Positions 35,740-44,162 of a DNA stretch of 64,000 nucleotides are shown one piece after another (position 1 is the first letter of the stretch; each line of letters begins with the position of its first letter). The notes under the pieces are model-generated. The model was not told the origin of the DNA. It searched no databases and saw only the letters and a list, made by a program, of their open reading frames with translations. The DNA comes from Sporolactobacillus sp. THM19-2. GTDB taxonomy: Bacteria > Bacillota > Bacilli > Bacillales > Sporolactobacillaceae. The stretch is from assembly GCF_004153195.1 (NCBI RefSeq), contig NZ_SEMC01000003.1:62001-126000 (forward strand), read 5' to 3'. Both the position numbers and the translations under genes were made by a program.

Positions 35740-36489
35740 TCAGGAAACAGACCAGTCCAGGCTTTCGAGAAACGCATAGACATCCTGGTTTAACTGCATT
35801 TTTTCTGCTCCCAGCGTTATTACGTGTGTTGCCTGTTCATACCATTTCAATGTTTTTCTTTCCGATTGCAGTGCGTCATACATCTTCTGTGCATCATCCG
35901 TATTAATCATTTCATCCTGCCGTGCCTGAACAATAAAAACGGGCACCCGGATCTGTGGCAGATGATGCCGTGTCTCGTCAATCATCCGGCTGAGTCCTGT
36001 AAGCATGGCCGGAATTTTCTTCCGAATATCCGCCATATCCGCGGCAATTTCCTGCTTATTTTTCCCCTGCATGGCCATATAATTCTCAGCATAGCGAAGA
36101 ACACCTGCATGAATCCGTTCCTGTGCACCGGACCGGATCGGAGCGCACATCGGAATCAGTCCCTTTACTGGAAAAGTGTATCCACATCTCAGAGAAAATA
36201 CCCCTCCCAGGGACAAACCGCATACCGCAAGTTCCTGATATCCGAGCCGCATCATGTACCGGTAAGCTTCCTGCACATCATGCCACCAGTCCGCAGCAGT
36301 TGTCCGAACGAGTTCCTCAGGAGGTACGGCATGTCCTGAATAGTGCGGCCCGTAACAGGTGTATCCCCGTTTATTGAGATATCTGCCCAGCTGCCGGACA
36401 TCTGCCGAGTTGCCTGTAAATGCATGCAGAAGTAAAACGGCACGGGCACCGCCTTCAAACAGAAACGGTTTTGGCGGCCTCACCTTCAT
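35740..36489 (-). CDS. est: Carboxylesterase (YvaK/Est30 type)
   Basis: A 249-residue alpha/beta hydrolase. N-terminal LLHAFTGNSADVRQLG oxyanion region near 20, nucleophile GLSLGG with Ser near 94, acid in VQARQDEMI near 193, catalytic His in ATHVITLG near 223. The fold and motifs match the thermophilic esterase Est30 and Bacillus YvaK, which hydrolyse short-chain esters. It lies 18 bases upstream of rnr and downstream of secG, as in Bacillus. Confidence 0.92.
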   Translation of the reverse strand: MKVRPPKPFLFEGGARAVLLLHAFTGNSADVRQLGRYLNKRGYTCYGPHYSGHAVPPEELVRTTAADWWHDVQEAYRYMMRLGYQELAVCGLSLGGVFSLRCGYTFPVKGLIPMCAPIRSGAQERIHAGVLRYAENYMAMQGKNKQEIAADMADIRKKIPAMLTGLSRMIDETRHHLPQIRVPVFIVQARQDEMINTDDAQKMYDALQSERKTLKWYEQATHVITLGAEKMQLNQDVYAFLESLDWSVS

Positions 36490-36626
36490 GTTTCCGTCAT
36501 CCCCCCGTTAAACAGTCATCAATTGTTGAATCAGATAACTGGCAGTTCTTCCCTTTTCTATTCATTTATTATACGCTATATTCACTGTTTGGTCTAAGAG
36601 ATCGGGTATTCCCGGAACAGAGGTAT

Positions 36627-36672
36627 AAAAAACCGGAGCGACAGCTGCTGTTGTTCAGCCACCCTTCCGGTT
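36627..36672 (-). terminator. Terminator after secG
   Basis: Minus strand: AACCGGA and TCCGGTT with T-run, 19 bases after the secG stop codon. Confidence 0.75.
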
Positions 36673-36690
36673 CGTCACTCAGCATGAAAT

Positions 36691-36921
36691 TCAAAAATAG
36701 TAACCAAGCAGGAACGCGCAGAGAAAAAAGAGAACAGAAAAAAAGATGGTCAGGCGGCTCAGGCCAACTTCAATGCCTCTTGCTTTCTGTTTACTGAATA
36801 ATTGTTCTGCTCCGCCTGTAATCGCCTCTGATAATCCGTCGCCACGACTTCTCTGCATCAGAATCAGGACAACCATAATCAATGCGGAAACAAGCATCAC
36901 GATCATTAAAAATGTATGCAT
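36691..36921 (-). CDS. secG: Preprotein translocase subunit SecG
   Basis: A 76-residue membrane protein of the SecYEG channel. Two helices (about 5-22 and 52-75) flank a cytosolic loop with the family stretch LMQRSRGDGLSEAITGGAEQLF. It is at the boundary between the conserved rnr/est block and the hydrogenase-tat island; tatC ends 83 bases upstream with no clear terminator between, so some read-through is possible. Confidence 0.95.
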   Translation of the reverse strand: MHTFLMIVMLVSALIMVVLILMQRSRGDGLSEAITGGAEQLFSKQKARGIEVGLSRLTIFFSVLFFLCAFLLGYYF

Positions 36922-37003
36922 GAAATAACGCTCCTATCTTCAAATAAACGTACCCTTCTCAATAGATTTAATGTACCATACGGGACGGGGCATCGCAACT
37001 TTT

Positions 37004-37780
37004 TCAGAGGTTATGTTCATGAGTCTGTTCCGCAGCTGCCGAAAGCTCCCCTTCTGATTGCGCTCTTCTTTTCAGCTTCCTGCGCCAGGTGATCGCGGAC
37101 AGGGTCACACATATTTCATAAAGGAGAAGAAGCGGTACAGACATCACCGTATCCGAAACAAAATCCGGTGGGGACAGAGCAACCCCCAGAATAATCAGGA
37201 CAAAATAGGAGATTTTTCTCATTTTTCTCATTCGGACCGGATTCAGAATCCCGAGATTCGTCAGGAAAACGACGATCACCGGAAGTTCAAAAATCAGCCC
37301 AAACGGCAGGACGACCTGCATCATGAAGCGAAAATAGCGTTCAGCCGTAAAGACCAGCTGGAACATGCCATCATTCATTGACATCAGAAAGTGAAAAATG
37401 TTTGGGAACACAATGAAATAGCCAAATGCAATCCCACCCAGGAAAAGCAGAAAAAGGGCCGGAATGTAAGAGAGCGCAATCCGCCGTTCTTTCCGGGTCA
37501 GTGCAGGCGCAACGAAAAGCCAGAGCTGCCAGGCGGCAAAAGGGATGGTCACAGCAATTGCCGCAACGCCGGCAATCATGAAATACACCGTGACAATATC
37601 TGCCGGACTGAGCACGGCCAGCTGGCCGTCGACATGCAGGTCACGAATCAGCCACAGGTACAGCCGTTTCGTGAAAAAAAGCATGACGGCAGCACTGAGG
37701 ATGAAGACGACGAAAACGGCGATCAGCCTTCTGCGCAGTTCATTTAGATGATTCAGCAGACTCATATTTTTTCCCGTCAT
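37004..37780 (-). CDS. tatC: Twin-arginine translocase subunit TatC
   Basis: Receptor of the Tat exporter for folded proteins. About 258 residues with six membrane helices, N-terminal LLNHLNELRRRL motif (receptor site), the FMSLNEP-like region and the conserved Glu-Pro pair in FGLIFELPVIVVFL near 165. The ATG at 37780 is spaced from AGGTG; a GTG at 37801 overlaps the tatA stop and is an alternative. It closes the hydrogenase island. The hydrogenase small subunit carries a Tat signal, so tatAC here probably serves the hydrogenase. Confidence 0.92.
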   Translation of the reverse strand: MTGKNMSLLNHLNELRRRLIAVFVVFILSAAVMLFFTKRLYLWLIRDLHVDGQLAVLSPADIVTVYFMIAGVAAIAVTIPFAAWQLWLFVAPALTRKERRIALSYIPALFLLFLGGIAFGYFIVFPNIFHFLMSMNDGMFQLVFTAERYFRFMMQVVLPFGLIFELPVIVVFLTNLGILNPVRMRKMRKISYFVLIILGVALSPPDFVSDTVMSVPLLLLYEICVTLSAITWRRKLKRRAQSEGELSAAAEQTHEHNL

Positions 37781-37797
37781 ACCCGCACCTGGATTCT

Positions 37798-38016
37798 TCA
37801 CGCATTTTTACCGTCATCTGTATGGTTCTTTTCCTTGCGAACTTTCTGCGGGGATTCATGGGATTCATCATCAACGAGATTGTTGGTTTCCTTCTTGAAT
37901 TCCCTGAGCGTTTTACCGAATGCTTTCCCAATTTCAGGGAGCTTGGACGGACCGAAAATGACAAGAGCAATCACTAAAATCAGGATCAGACCGGGAATAC
38001 CGATTGATTGAAACAT
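37798..38016 (-). CDS. tatA: Twin-arginine translocase pore subunit TatA
   Basis: About 72 residues: N-terminal helix [20 protein letters not shown], the FGP hinge ([11 protein letters not shown]), an amphipathic helix ([10 protein letters not shown]) and a charged tail. This is the classic TatA/TatE layout. The ATG at 38016 follows GAGGTG; the GTG at 38025 lies inside that site. It sits between hypE and tatC in the hydrogenase operon. Co-location of Tat with hydrogenase genes supports export of the enzyme to the outer face of the membrane. Confidence 0.93.
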   Translation of the reverse strand: MFQSIGIPGLILILVIALVIFGPSKLPEIGKAFGKTLREFKKETNNLVDDESHESPQKVRKEKNHTDDGKNA

Positions 38017-38037
38017 AGCAGGCACCTCTTTTCTAAT

Positions 38038-39042
38038 TTAGCAGATCCGCGGCAGCATCATGCCGGACAAGCGATGCAACCGCCGTTTACTCCCGAGCGG
38101 CGTTTCAAGAACTAATTGACCATGACCCCTGCCGGTTACTTTCCCGATGAGCGTTGCCTGTGACCCTTCCGGAGTGGCATGCAGGACCTCGAGTGCACGA
38201 CCCCGGTCCTTATCTGCAACAATCAGGAGGACTTTTCCTTCGTTAGCCAGGTACAGTGGATCAAAACCGAGAATATCACACGCGCCTTTTACTTCATTTC
38301 TGATCGGAATCCGGGATTCGGTAAGTTCAATCTGCGCACCGAAGTCTTCGGCAATCTCAACGAGTGTGGTGGCCACACCACCGCGCGTCGGATCCCGCAT
38401 CATTTTGATATCAATACCGTCCTGAAACAGGCGGTCAATCATCTGGTTGAGCGGTGCGCAGTCACTTTTGAGATCGGTGATCAGACCCAGCTCGCCTCTG
38501 GCGGCAAGGATCGCGATGCCGTGATCTCCCGCGGTACCGCTGAGAATCACCGCATCACCTGCCTCCATGCGTTCAGGGGCGATCCCGGTCTCTTTTCTCT
38601 TCAGACCGATACCCGTTGTATTAATATAGAGGCCGTCAGTTCCTCCTTTTTCAACAACCTTGGTATCCCCCGCAACGACATGCACACCGGCCTGTTCCGC
38701 TTCGCGCGCCAGTGAACGGACGATGGTACGCAGATCAGACAGCGGGAAGCCTTCCTCAATAATAAATCCGGCTGTCAGAAAGAGGGGGCTCGCCCCCGCG
38801 ACACTCAGGTCATTAACCGTTCCTGATACGGCGAGTTTCCCGATATCCCCGCCGGGAAAGAACAGGGGATGAACAACAAAGCTGTCTGTGGTCACGGCGA
38901 TTTCCCCGCTCCCGACTGAGAGAAAGGCAGAATCAAAATGTGAAGCCGTCTCATTACCAAAGGCGGAGACAAAAATCTGCTGGATCAGTTTATGAGCCAG
39001 TTCCCCGCCATCTCCGTGAGCTAAAGTAACTTTACGATCCAT
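38038..39042 (-). CDS. hypE: Hydrogenase maturation protein HypE
   Basis: Dehydrates the carbamoyl group received from HypF to thiocyanate on its C-terminal Cys, the source of the CN- ligands of the Fe in [NiFe] hydrogenase. At 334 residues it is a PurM-fold ATPase with the N-terminal LAHGDGG, GDTKVVEKG near 125, MRDPTRGGVATTL near 218, and the essential C-terminal PRIC, with Cys as the last residue. Follows hypD by 6 bases and precedes tatA. Confidence 0.96.
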   Translation of the reverse strand: MDRKVTLAHGDGGELAHKLIQQIFVSAFGNETASHFDSAFLSVGSGEIAVTTDSFVVHPLFFPGGDIGKLAVSGTVNDLSVAGASPLFLTAGFIIEEGFPLSDLRTIVRSLAREAEQAGVHVVAGDTKVVEKGGTDGLYINTTGIGLKRKETGIAPERMEAGDAVILSGTAGDHGIAILAARGELGLITDLKSDCAPLNQMIDRLFQDGIDIKMMRDPTRGGVATTLVEIAEDFGAQIELTESRIPIRNEVKGACDILGFDPLYLANEGKVLLIVADKDRGRALEVLHATPEGSQATLIGKVTGRGHGQLVLETPLGSKRRLHRLSGMMLPRIC

Positions 39043-39048
39043 AAGGAG

Positions 39049-40158
39049 TCATCCTTCCTCTCTCAAATAGGCGTAATGTGCCGCGCAGCTGCCTTCTGTC
39101 GATACCATGCAGGGGCCGACAGGATGAAGGGGCGTACAGGCTTTACCAAACAGGATGCATTCATCGGGCGCGGCGAGTCCGCAGATCATGTCCCCGCACC
39201 GGCAGCGCGTTTTCTTCGGCTGACCGACATGGATATGAAATTTCTTTTTCGCATCAAACCGGCTGTATTCCCGGCGAATAGCCAGTCCGCTTTGCGGAAT
39301 GATCCCCATTCCGCGCCACGCCGCGTCTGCCGGTTCAAAATATCTGAACATCATATTCCGGGCCGCTTCATTCCCGTCAGTACGAACGACACTTTTATAA
39401 TTGTTCAGAATAGCCGGTCGCCCCTCCAGCGTCATCTGAAGCAGCTGATAAATGGCGCTCAGCATCTCAACAGGCTCAAAACCGCTGATGACCCCGGGCA
39501 TCCGATAGTCATCCACAAGGAACTGATAGGCTTTCGCGCCGAGCACGATCGATACATGGCCGGGCAGCAAAAAGCCATTGATTTTGACCTTCTTTACAGA
39601 AAGCAGCGTACGCAGTACCGGCTGGACAAGCTTTGCCTGAGTCCACATCGAGAAATTTGCGACCTGTTTCTCGTTTGCCAGCTGCAGGGCAGCCGCCAGG
39701 ACAGGTACGGTGGTTTCAAATCCGACACCGAGAAAAACAACTTCCTTATCCGGGTTTTCTTCAGCGATCCGCACCGCATCCAGTGGTGAATAAACAATGC
39801 GGACGTCGCGCCCTTCGGTTTTTGCACTGAGAAGACTTCGTTTCGATCCGGGGACGCGCATCATATCGCCAAACGTACAGACAATCCGCTCCTCAGACTC
39901 GGCGAGTTCAATCATCGCATCAATTTGCTTCTGGTCAGTGACGCAGACCGGACAGCCCGGCCCTGAGATCATCCGGACATGTCCCTTTAAAATCAGTTTA
40001 ACCCCTGTTCGCGCGAGCGCCATCGTGTGTGACCCGCAGACTTCCATAAAGGCCGGCAGCTCACCGGTCTTTTCCCGGCATCGATCTGCCAGACGGTTGA
40101 CTTTTTCCGCCAGTTCTTTTGCAACTTGCGGATCCGCCGGTTCAAATAACGTTTGCAT
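39049..40158 (-). CDS. hypD: Hydrogenase maturation protein HypD
   Basis: Fe-S scaffold on which Fe(CN)2CO is assembled with HypC. About 369 residues. Key motifs: FMEVCGSHT near 38 (Fe-binding Cys), GPGCPVCVT near 66 (redox Cys pair), GFETTVP near 145, and the 4Fe-4S ligands in CRCGDMICG and the later Cys-rich C-terminus (AACTPLHPVGPCMVSTEGSC-like). The frame opens at 40239, but the ATG at 40158 (MQTLFEPADP) overlaps the 3' end of hypC, which fits translational coupling. No unusual deviation was seen. Confidence 0.95.
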   Translation of the reverse strand: MQTLFEPADPQVAKELAEKVNRLADRCREKTGELPAFMEVCGSHTMALARTGVKLILKGHVRMISGPGCPVCVTDQKQIDAMIELAESEERIVCTFGDMMRVPGSKRSLLSAKTEGRDVRIVYSPLDAVRIAEENPDKEVVFLGVGFETTVPVLAAALQLANEKQVANFSMWTQAKLVQPVLRTLLSVKKVKINGFLLPGHVSIVLGAKAYQFLVDDYRMPGVISGFEPVEMLSAIYQLLQMTLEGRPAILNNYKSVVRTDGNEAARNMMFRYFEPADAAWRGMGIIPQSGLAIRREYSRFDAKKKFHIHVGQPKKTRCRCGDMICGLAAPDECILFGKACTPLHPVGPCMVSTEGSCAAHYAYLREEG

Positions 40159-40366
40159 GGGCCATCTTCTCCCACTCATTGATGCTTGCCCTGGCAAAAT
40201 CACGATCAACGATGGACATCCCCTGACCGGCGTGAACAATCACATATTCACCTGTCTGAACTTCAGGGACAAACAGAATACCGACTTCCATTCGCGTGCC
40301 CATCACATCAACAAGCGCCGTATAATCTTTCTTTTCAATAACTTTTGCCGGAACGCCTACACACAC
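40142..40366 (-). CDS. hypC: Hydrogenase maturation chaperone HypC
   Basis: About 74 residues. HypC must begin Met-Cys, the Cys being exposed after Met removal and used to bind the Fe complex. The GTG at 40366 gives M-C-V-G-V-P-A-K-V, so this start is chosen over the ATG at 40384; AGGAGAG is well placed. Later conserved stretches are VDVMGTRMEVGILFVPE and GEYVIVHAG. It overlaps hypD by 17 bases. HypC carries the Fe ligand set from HypD to the large subunit. Confidence 0.94.
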   Translation of the reverse strand: MCVGVPAKVIEKKDYTALVDVMGTRMEVGILFVPEVQTGEYVIVHAGQGMSIVDRDFARASINEWEKMAHANVI

Positions 40367-40441
40367 CGGAATCACTCTCCTCATTTAATCTCTCTTAATT
40401 TCATCTCTCTTACGGTCATCATGATTCTGCAAAATTATTTT

Positions 40442-42772
40442 TCACCTGACAGCGGACGATCTGCGCGCCCTCGCAATCATCAGTTGCCCGAGGCTCAGGC
40501 CTCCATCTCCGCAGGGGACATGCTGATGCCTGAATACAGTGAAACCGAACCGGCACAGCGTCTGATCCATCTGTTCTGACAGATACGGATTGTTAAAACT
40601 CCCTCCGGACAAAACGACACGCCGGCCATATTCCGGGTGAGCGCGGTGGATCTGATTCAGAACCGTGCAGCAGGCCACTTTTACCGTTTCATGGAAGCGC
40701 TGACTGATCGCTTCGGAAGCTGCGCCCCTGAGATGATCTACGGCAATTTCCTGCAGCATCTCGGCCGGATCAATCACCAGCATGTGATCCTGCTCTCTGA
40801 TTGTAAACGGATAAGATTGCGCCCTCTTCCCGCTTTCCGCGAGCTCTGAAAGTAGAACAGCCGCCTCTCCTTCATATGTGGATCGCCGGCAGACGCCGAG
40901 TATTGCGCTCACGGCATCAAATAATCGGCCGCAGGTACCGGCTGACGGGCTGTTCACTTTCCTTTCTGTCATACGCTGAATGACCGGAAGCAGCTGCTTT
41001 TTCTCGGGAAACAGGCGTTCCGCCAGCTGCATGCCTTCATCGCCATGCAGGCTGATCAGCATCGCGGCAGCGTTGCGCCAGGGCTCAATGACCGCCCTGT
41101 CACCACCCGGAAGCGGCGTATAGCGCAAGTGAGCGAGCCGCCGGAACCCGGCTGCCCCGCCATACAGCACTTCAAAGCCCCATATCGCACCATCTTCTCC
41201 GTATCCCGTCCCGTCAAGGATAATCCCGAGGCAGGAGCCATCCAGATGATTGTCTGCCATACACGAAACAAGATGCGCATGATGATGCTGGACTTCGGTG
41301 ACCGGCTGACCCAGTCCGGCAGCTGTTTCTCTGGTGCTGTAGAGAGGATGGAGATCTGCAGCAACCGTCTCGATTCGGCTCCCTGTCCATGCGATAAATC
41401 GTCTGAGCGTCCGTTCATAATGTCTGATACTTTGATCAGACGATAAGTCTCCCAGATGCGGGCTGATAAAAATCTGATGGCCGCAGCCAAGAGCGAATGT
41501 ATTATTCAGCTGACTGCCAAGCGCAACGATCCCGCTCACATCGCCTGGGGCAGCGACAGGCTCCGGGGCATACCCTCTCGCCCGTCGTAAAAAGAAAGGG
41601 GCTTTTCCGTCTGCCCGGACCACCGAGTCGTCAATGGCGTTCTGTATCGGACGGTTATGCGTCAGAATGGCCTCGGCGATCCCTTTCAGTCCGGAGAGCA
41701 CCTGCCCGTCCTCGTACAGGATCGGAAGGCCCGAATGATTCGCACTCGTCATCACCAGACAGGAATACCGGCCCATGTCAAACAGCAGGTGATGAAGCGG
41801 CGTGTACGGCAGCATGATGCCCACAGTCCGGATGCCTGGAGCGATGCCACGCGCAATCGGAAGTGACGGACTGTCCTTTTTCCCGAGCAGGACGATCGGC
41901 GCTTCCGGCGAGCGCAGGACTGCGGCTTCTGTATCGGATACTGCGGCCATCTTCCCGGCCGCCTCAACCGTGGGAACCATAACCGCCAGCGGTTTGTCCG
42001 GCCTTCCCTTGCGCTTTCTCAGCCGGGCAACAGCCGTTTCATTCGCTGCATCACAGGCCAGGTGATAACCGCCAATCCCCTTGATGGCAACGATCTTTCC
42101 CTCTTCGAGCTGGCGAACAGCCACGCGAAGCGCCTGCTCCCGTTCGCTGATCGCGCGCCCATCCGGATCCAGCAGGGATAGATGCGGTCCGCAGGAGGCG
42201 CAGGCAATGGGCTGTGCATGATATCTCCTGTCGGCCGGATGATGATATTCATCGGCGCAGGGCCGGCACATGATGAAGTTTTTCATCGAGGTATATGTCC
42301 GGTCGTAAGGGAGCGCATCAATAATGGTGTACCGCGGACCACATTGCGTGCAGTTAATAAACGGATAGTGGTAACGCCGGTTTGCCGGATCGCGCATCTC
42401 ACGCAGACAGTCATCGCACACCGCCGAGTCGACCGGAATGATCAGCGACGAACAGCCACTGCGGTCACTCGGAATGATCGTAAAACAGGACGCACCGGAA
42501 AGGGCGGTCTTCACTGTTTCCACGTGATCAATCCGCGCCATTGCCGGTTTTTCATCAATCAGCCGGTCCAGACCGGTCCGAATCGCCTCCTCTTTCCCCT
42601 CCCAGAGAATATGAACACCGTCCATATTATTCTGAACCGTCCCTTTTAGATCAAGCGCCTGTGACAGGCGATAAACAAACGGACGGAATCCGACTCCCTG
42701 TACACGTCCGCGGACGGTGATGCTCAGTCCTTCACGCCATCCTGATAAGCTTTTCTGATCCAGTTGAGCCAT
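40442..42772 (-). CDS. hypF: Carbamoyltransferase HypF
   Basis: Makes the carbamoyl-adenylate precursor of the cyanide ligands from carbamoyl phosphate. At 776 residues the full domain order is present: acylphosphatase-like domain with VRGRVQGVGFRPFVYR (near 18-33), two zinc-finger motifs with CxxC pairs (CDDC...CTQC, CRPC...CASC, about 115-200), YrdC-like domain (about 215-400), and Kae1-like domain with VQHHHAHLVSC near 490 and the GGSFNNPYLSE near 725. The start at 42772 overlaps hypB by 49 bases and follows AGAAGG. A 75-base gap separates it from hypC. Confidence 0.95.
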   Translation of the reverse strand: MAQLDQKSLSGWREGLSITVRGRVQGVGFRPFVYRLSQALDLKGTVQNNMDGVHILWEGKEEAIRTGLDRLIDEKPAMARIDHVETVKTALSGASCFTIIPSDRSGCSSLIIPVDSAVCDDCLREMRDPANRRYHYPFINCTQCGPRYTIIDALPYDRTYTSMKNFIMCRPCADEYHHPADRRYHAQPIACASCGPHLSLLDPDGRAISEREQALRVAVRQLEEGKIVAIKGIGGYHLACDAANETAVARLRKRKGRPDKPLAVMVPTVEAAGKMAAVSDTEAAVLRSPEAPIVLLGKKDSPSLPIARGIAPGIRTVGIMLPYTPLHHLLFDMGRYSCLVMTSANHSGLPILYEDGQVLSGLKGIAEAILTHNRPIQNAIDDSVVRADGKAPFFLRRARGYAPEPVAAPGDVSGIVALGSQLNNTFALGCGHQIFISPHLGDLSSDQSIRHYERTLRRFIAWTGSRIETVAADLHPLYSTRETAAGLGQPVTEVQHHHAHLVSCMADNHLDGSCLGIILDGTGYGEDGAIWGFEVLYGGAAGFRRLAHLRYTPLPGGDRAVIEPWRNAAAMLISLHGDEGMQLAERLFPEKKQLLPVIQRMTERKVNSPSAGTCGRLFDAVSAILGVCRRSTYEGEAAVLLSELAESGKRAQSYPFTIREQDHMLVIDPAEMLQEIAVDHLRGAASEAISQRFHETVKVACCTVLNQIHRAHPEYGRRVVLSGGSFNNPYLSEQMDQTLCRFGFTVFRHQHVPCGDGGLSLGQLMIARARRSSAVR

Positions 42773-43383
42773 ACATCAAAACCTTCTCCGCTTCTGGCTG
42801 AGAGCGGCATCAGACGGGAATGGGGATTAATGCCTCTCAGATCCTTTTTTGCCTGATCCAGATCAAAGGACAGATAGGGTAACAGGTCGATCTTGTTAAT
42901 CAATGCCAGATCAGTGACATGAAACATCAGGGGATATTTTGTCATTTTATCATTGCCCTCCGGGGTACTGAGCACGACAATCCGGTAGTTCTGACCGAGA
43001 TCGAATTCAGAGGGGCAGACCAGATTTCCGACGTTTTCGATGAAGAGAATGTCGGTCGTATCCAGATCGATCTCAGGAAGGACTTTTGCCACCATTCTCG
43101 GATCAAGGTGACATTCTCCTTCTGTTGCAATCTGAACGGCCTTCACCCCGTTTCTGCGGATCCGTTCTGCATCACGCTCTGTCGCGATATCGCCCTCAAT
43201 TACTGCAATCCGAAATTCACCTGCAAGAGCGGACACCGTTTTTTCCAGTATGGCTGTCTTCCCGGCACCCGGCGAACTCATCATATTGATCACAAGCGTC
43301 CCTGTCCTCCGGAACAAATCCCGGTTATAGGACGCTGCATGATCATTGCTGTCCATGACATTCTTGTCCAACGTGATTTTCAT
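42724..43383 (-). CDS. hypB: Hydrogenase nickel-insertion GTPase HypB
   Basis: SIMIBI-class GTPase that loads Ni into the large subunit with HypA. About 219 residues: P-loop MSSPGAGKTAILEKT near 41, EGDIATERDAERI near 69, the metal-site ECHLDPRMV near 96, ENVGNLVCPSEFDLG near 120 and NKIDLLPYL near 167. No His-rich N-terminal stretch is present, so it does not store nickel. The start at 43383 follows GAGCTGAGG; the longer frame to 43473 has no counterpart. Directly downstream of hypA. Confidence 0.95.
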   Translation of the reverse strand: MKITLDKNVMDSNDHAASYNRDLFRRTGTLVINMMSSPGAGKTAILEKTVSALAGEFRIAVIEGDIATERDAERIRRNGVKAVQIATEGECHLDPRMVAKVLPEIDLDTTDILFIENVGNLVCPSEFDLGQNYRIVVLSTPEGNDKMTKYPLMFHVTDLALINKIDLLPYLSFDLDQAKKDLRGINPHSRLMPLSARSGEGFDVWLNWIRKAYQDGVKD

Positions 43384-43387
43384 AACC

Positions 43388-43741
43388 TCAGCTCCCCTCG
43401 TATGATTGAATTTTAAACGTTTCTCCTTCAAGCAGGACACCGAAAGGCATGCCGCATTTCGGACAGGTGGCAATCAGCTCATCCGGTTCATATTCCGTAT
43501 GGCAGACGGCGCAGCGTGCCCGCCCCCGCTCGCGGATAATGGTCAGGGACGCCGACGGATCCAGCAGCGGGACCTCTCCCGTTCTGCGGAACGCGTCAAA
43601 AGCAAAACGCAGGGCGTCGGGAAGTACATTGCTCAGATCACCGACAATCAGGGAAATTTTCTCAACTGAGGACATGCCCCGTTTTTCAGCATCCGCGGCA
43701 ACAGCTTCCAGAGCGTCGGCCATCAGACCCATTTCATGCAT
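43388..43741 (-). CDS. hypA: Hydrogenase nickel chaperone HypA
   Basis: Delivers Ni with HypB. About 117 residues beginning MHEMGLMADALE; His2 is the Ni ligand and fixes the start at 43741 although the frame is open to 43792. A zinc-ribbon CAVCHTEYEPDELIATCPKCG lies near 74-94 with the two CxxC pairs. It overlaps the preceding Rieske-like gene by 8 bases and ends 4 bases before hypB. Confidence 0.95.
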   Translation of the reverse strand: MHEMGLMADALEAVAADAEKRGMSSVEKISLIVGDLSNVLPDALRFAFDAFRRTGEVPLLDPSASLTIIRERGRARCAVCHTEYEPDELIATCPKCGMPFGVLLEGETFKIQSYEGS

Positions 43742-44162
43742 GGTCCCCCGCCCCTTTATTGGGAAGTGCCGCCCATACCTGATCCCCTTCATGCTTCAAT
43801 TGAATAAATTCAGGGTGAAGGGAACCTTCCTGTTTCGCAAACGTATAAAATTGGTCGCAGGACAGGCAGGTCAGCCGCTGAAGCGGGGCGATCCATTGCA
43901 GCATACCCCGGCAATCCGGACAGATCTTCCGGCAGGCCGTGATTTTTTCACCTGCTTTATACAGACAGACAGCCTGCCCGGCACGAAATGACTCGCTGTA
44001 CCCGTCCGGCACCCTGTCGAGCCGATACCAGTGCATGTCCTGAAGCAGATCGGCAGCCTGAGTGATTTTCCTTACATCTTCATCAATAAACGGGGAGGCG
44101 ATTTGCTTCGCCGTCTCTGTCAGGCTGCCGGCGAGTTCTTTTAGAAATGAACGGCGATTCAT
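43734..44162 (-). CDS. Rieske-like cysteine protein of the hydrogenase operon
   Basis: 142 residues. I do not recognise an exact named family. Residues 2-8 (NRRSFLK) mimic a twin-arginine motif, but the following segment is not hydrophobic, so export is doubtful. The central part (about 58-110) reads like a Rieske domain: a beta-rich start, then CPDC near 81-84 and CLSCDQFYTF near 100-109 where Rieske proteins have CTH and CPCH...F. The His ligands are thus replaced by Cys, giving a rubredoxin- or zinc-like four-Cys site. It overlaps the cytochrome/protease gene by ATGA and hypA by 8 bases, so coupled expression is certain in form. A role as electron carrier or assembly scaffold, like HupI-type rubredoxins, is inference. 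Confidence 0.65.
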   Translation of the reverse strand: MNRRSFLKELAGSLTETAKQIASPFIDEDVRKITQAADLLQDMHWYRLDRVPDGYSESFRAGQAVCLYKAGEKITACRKICPDCRGMLQWIAPLQRLTCLSCDQFYTFAKQEGSLHPEFIQLKHEGDQVWAALPNKGAGDHA

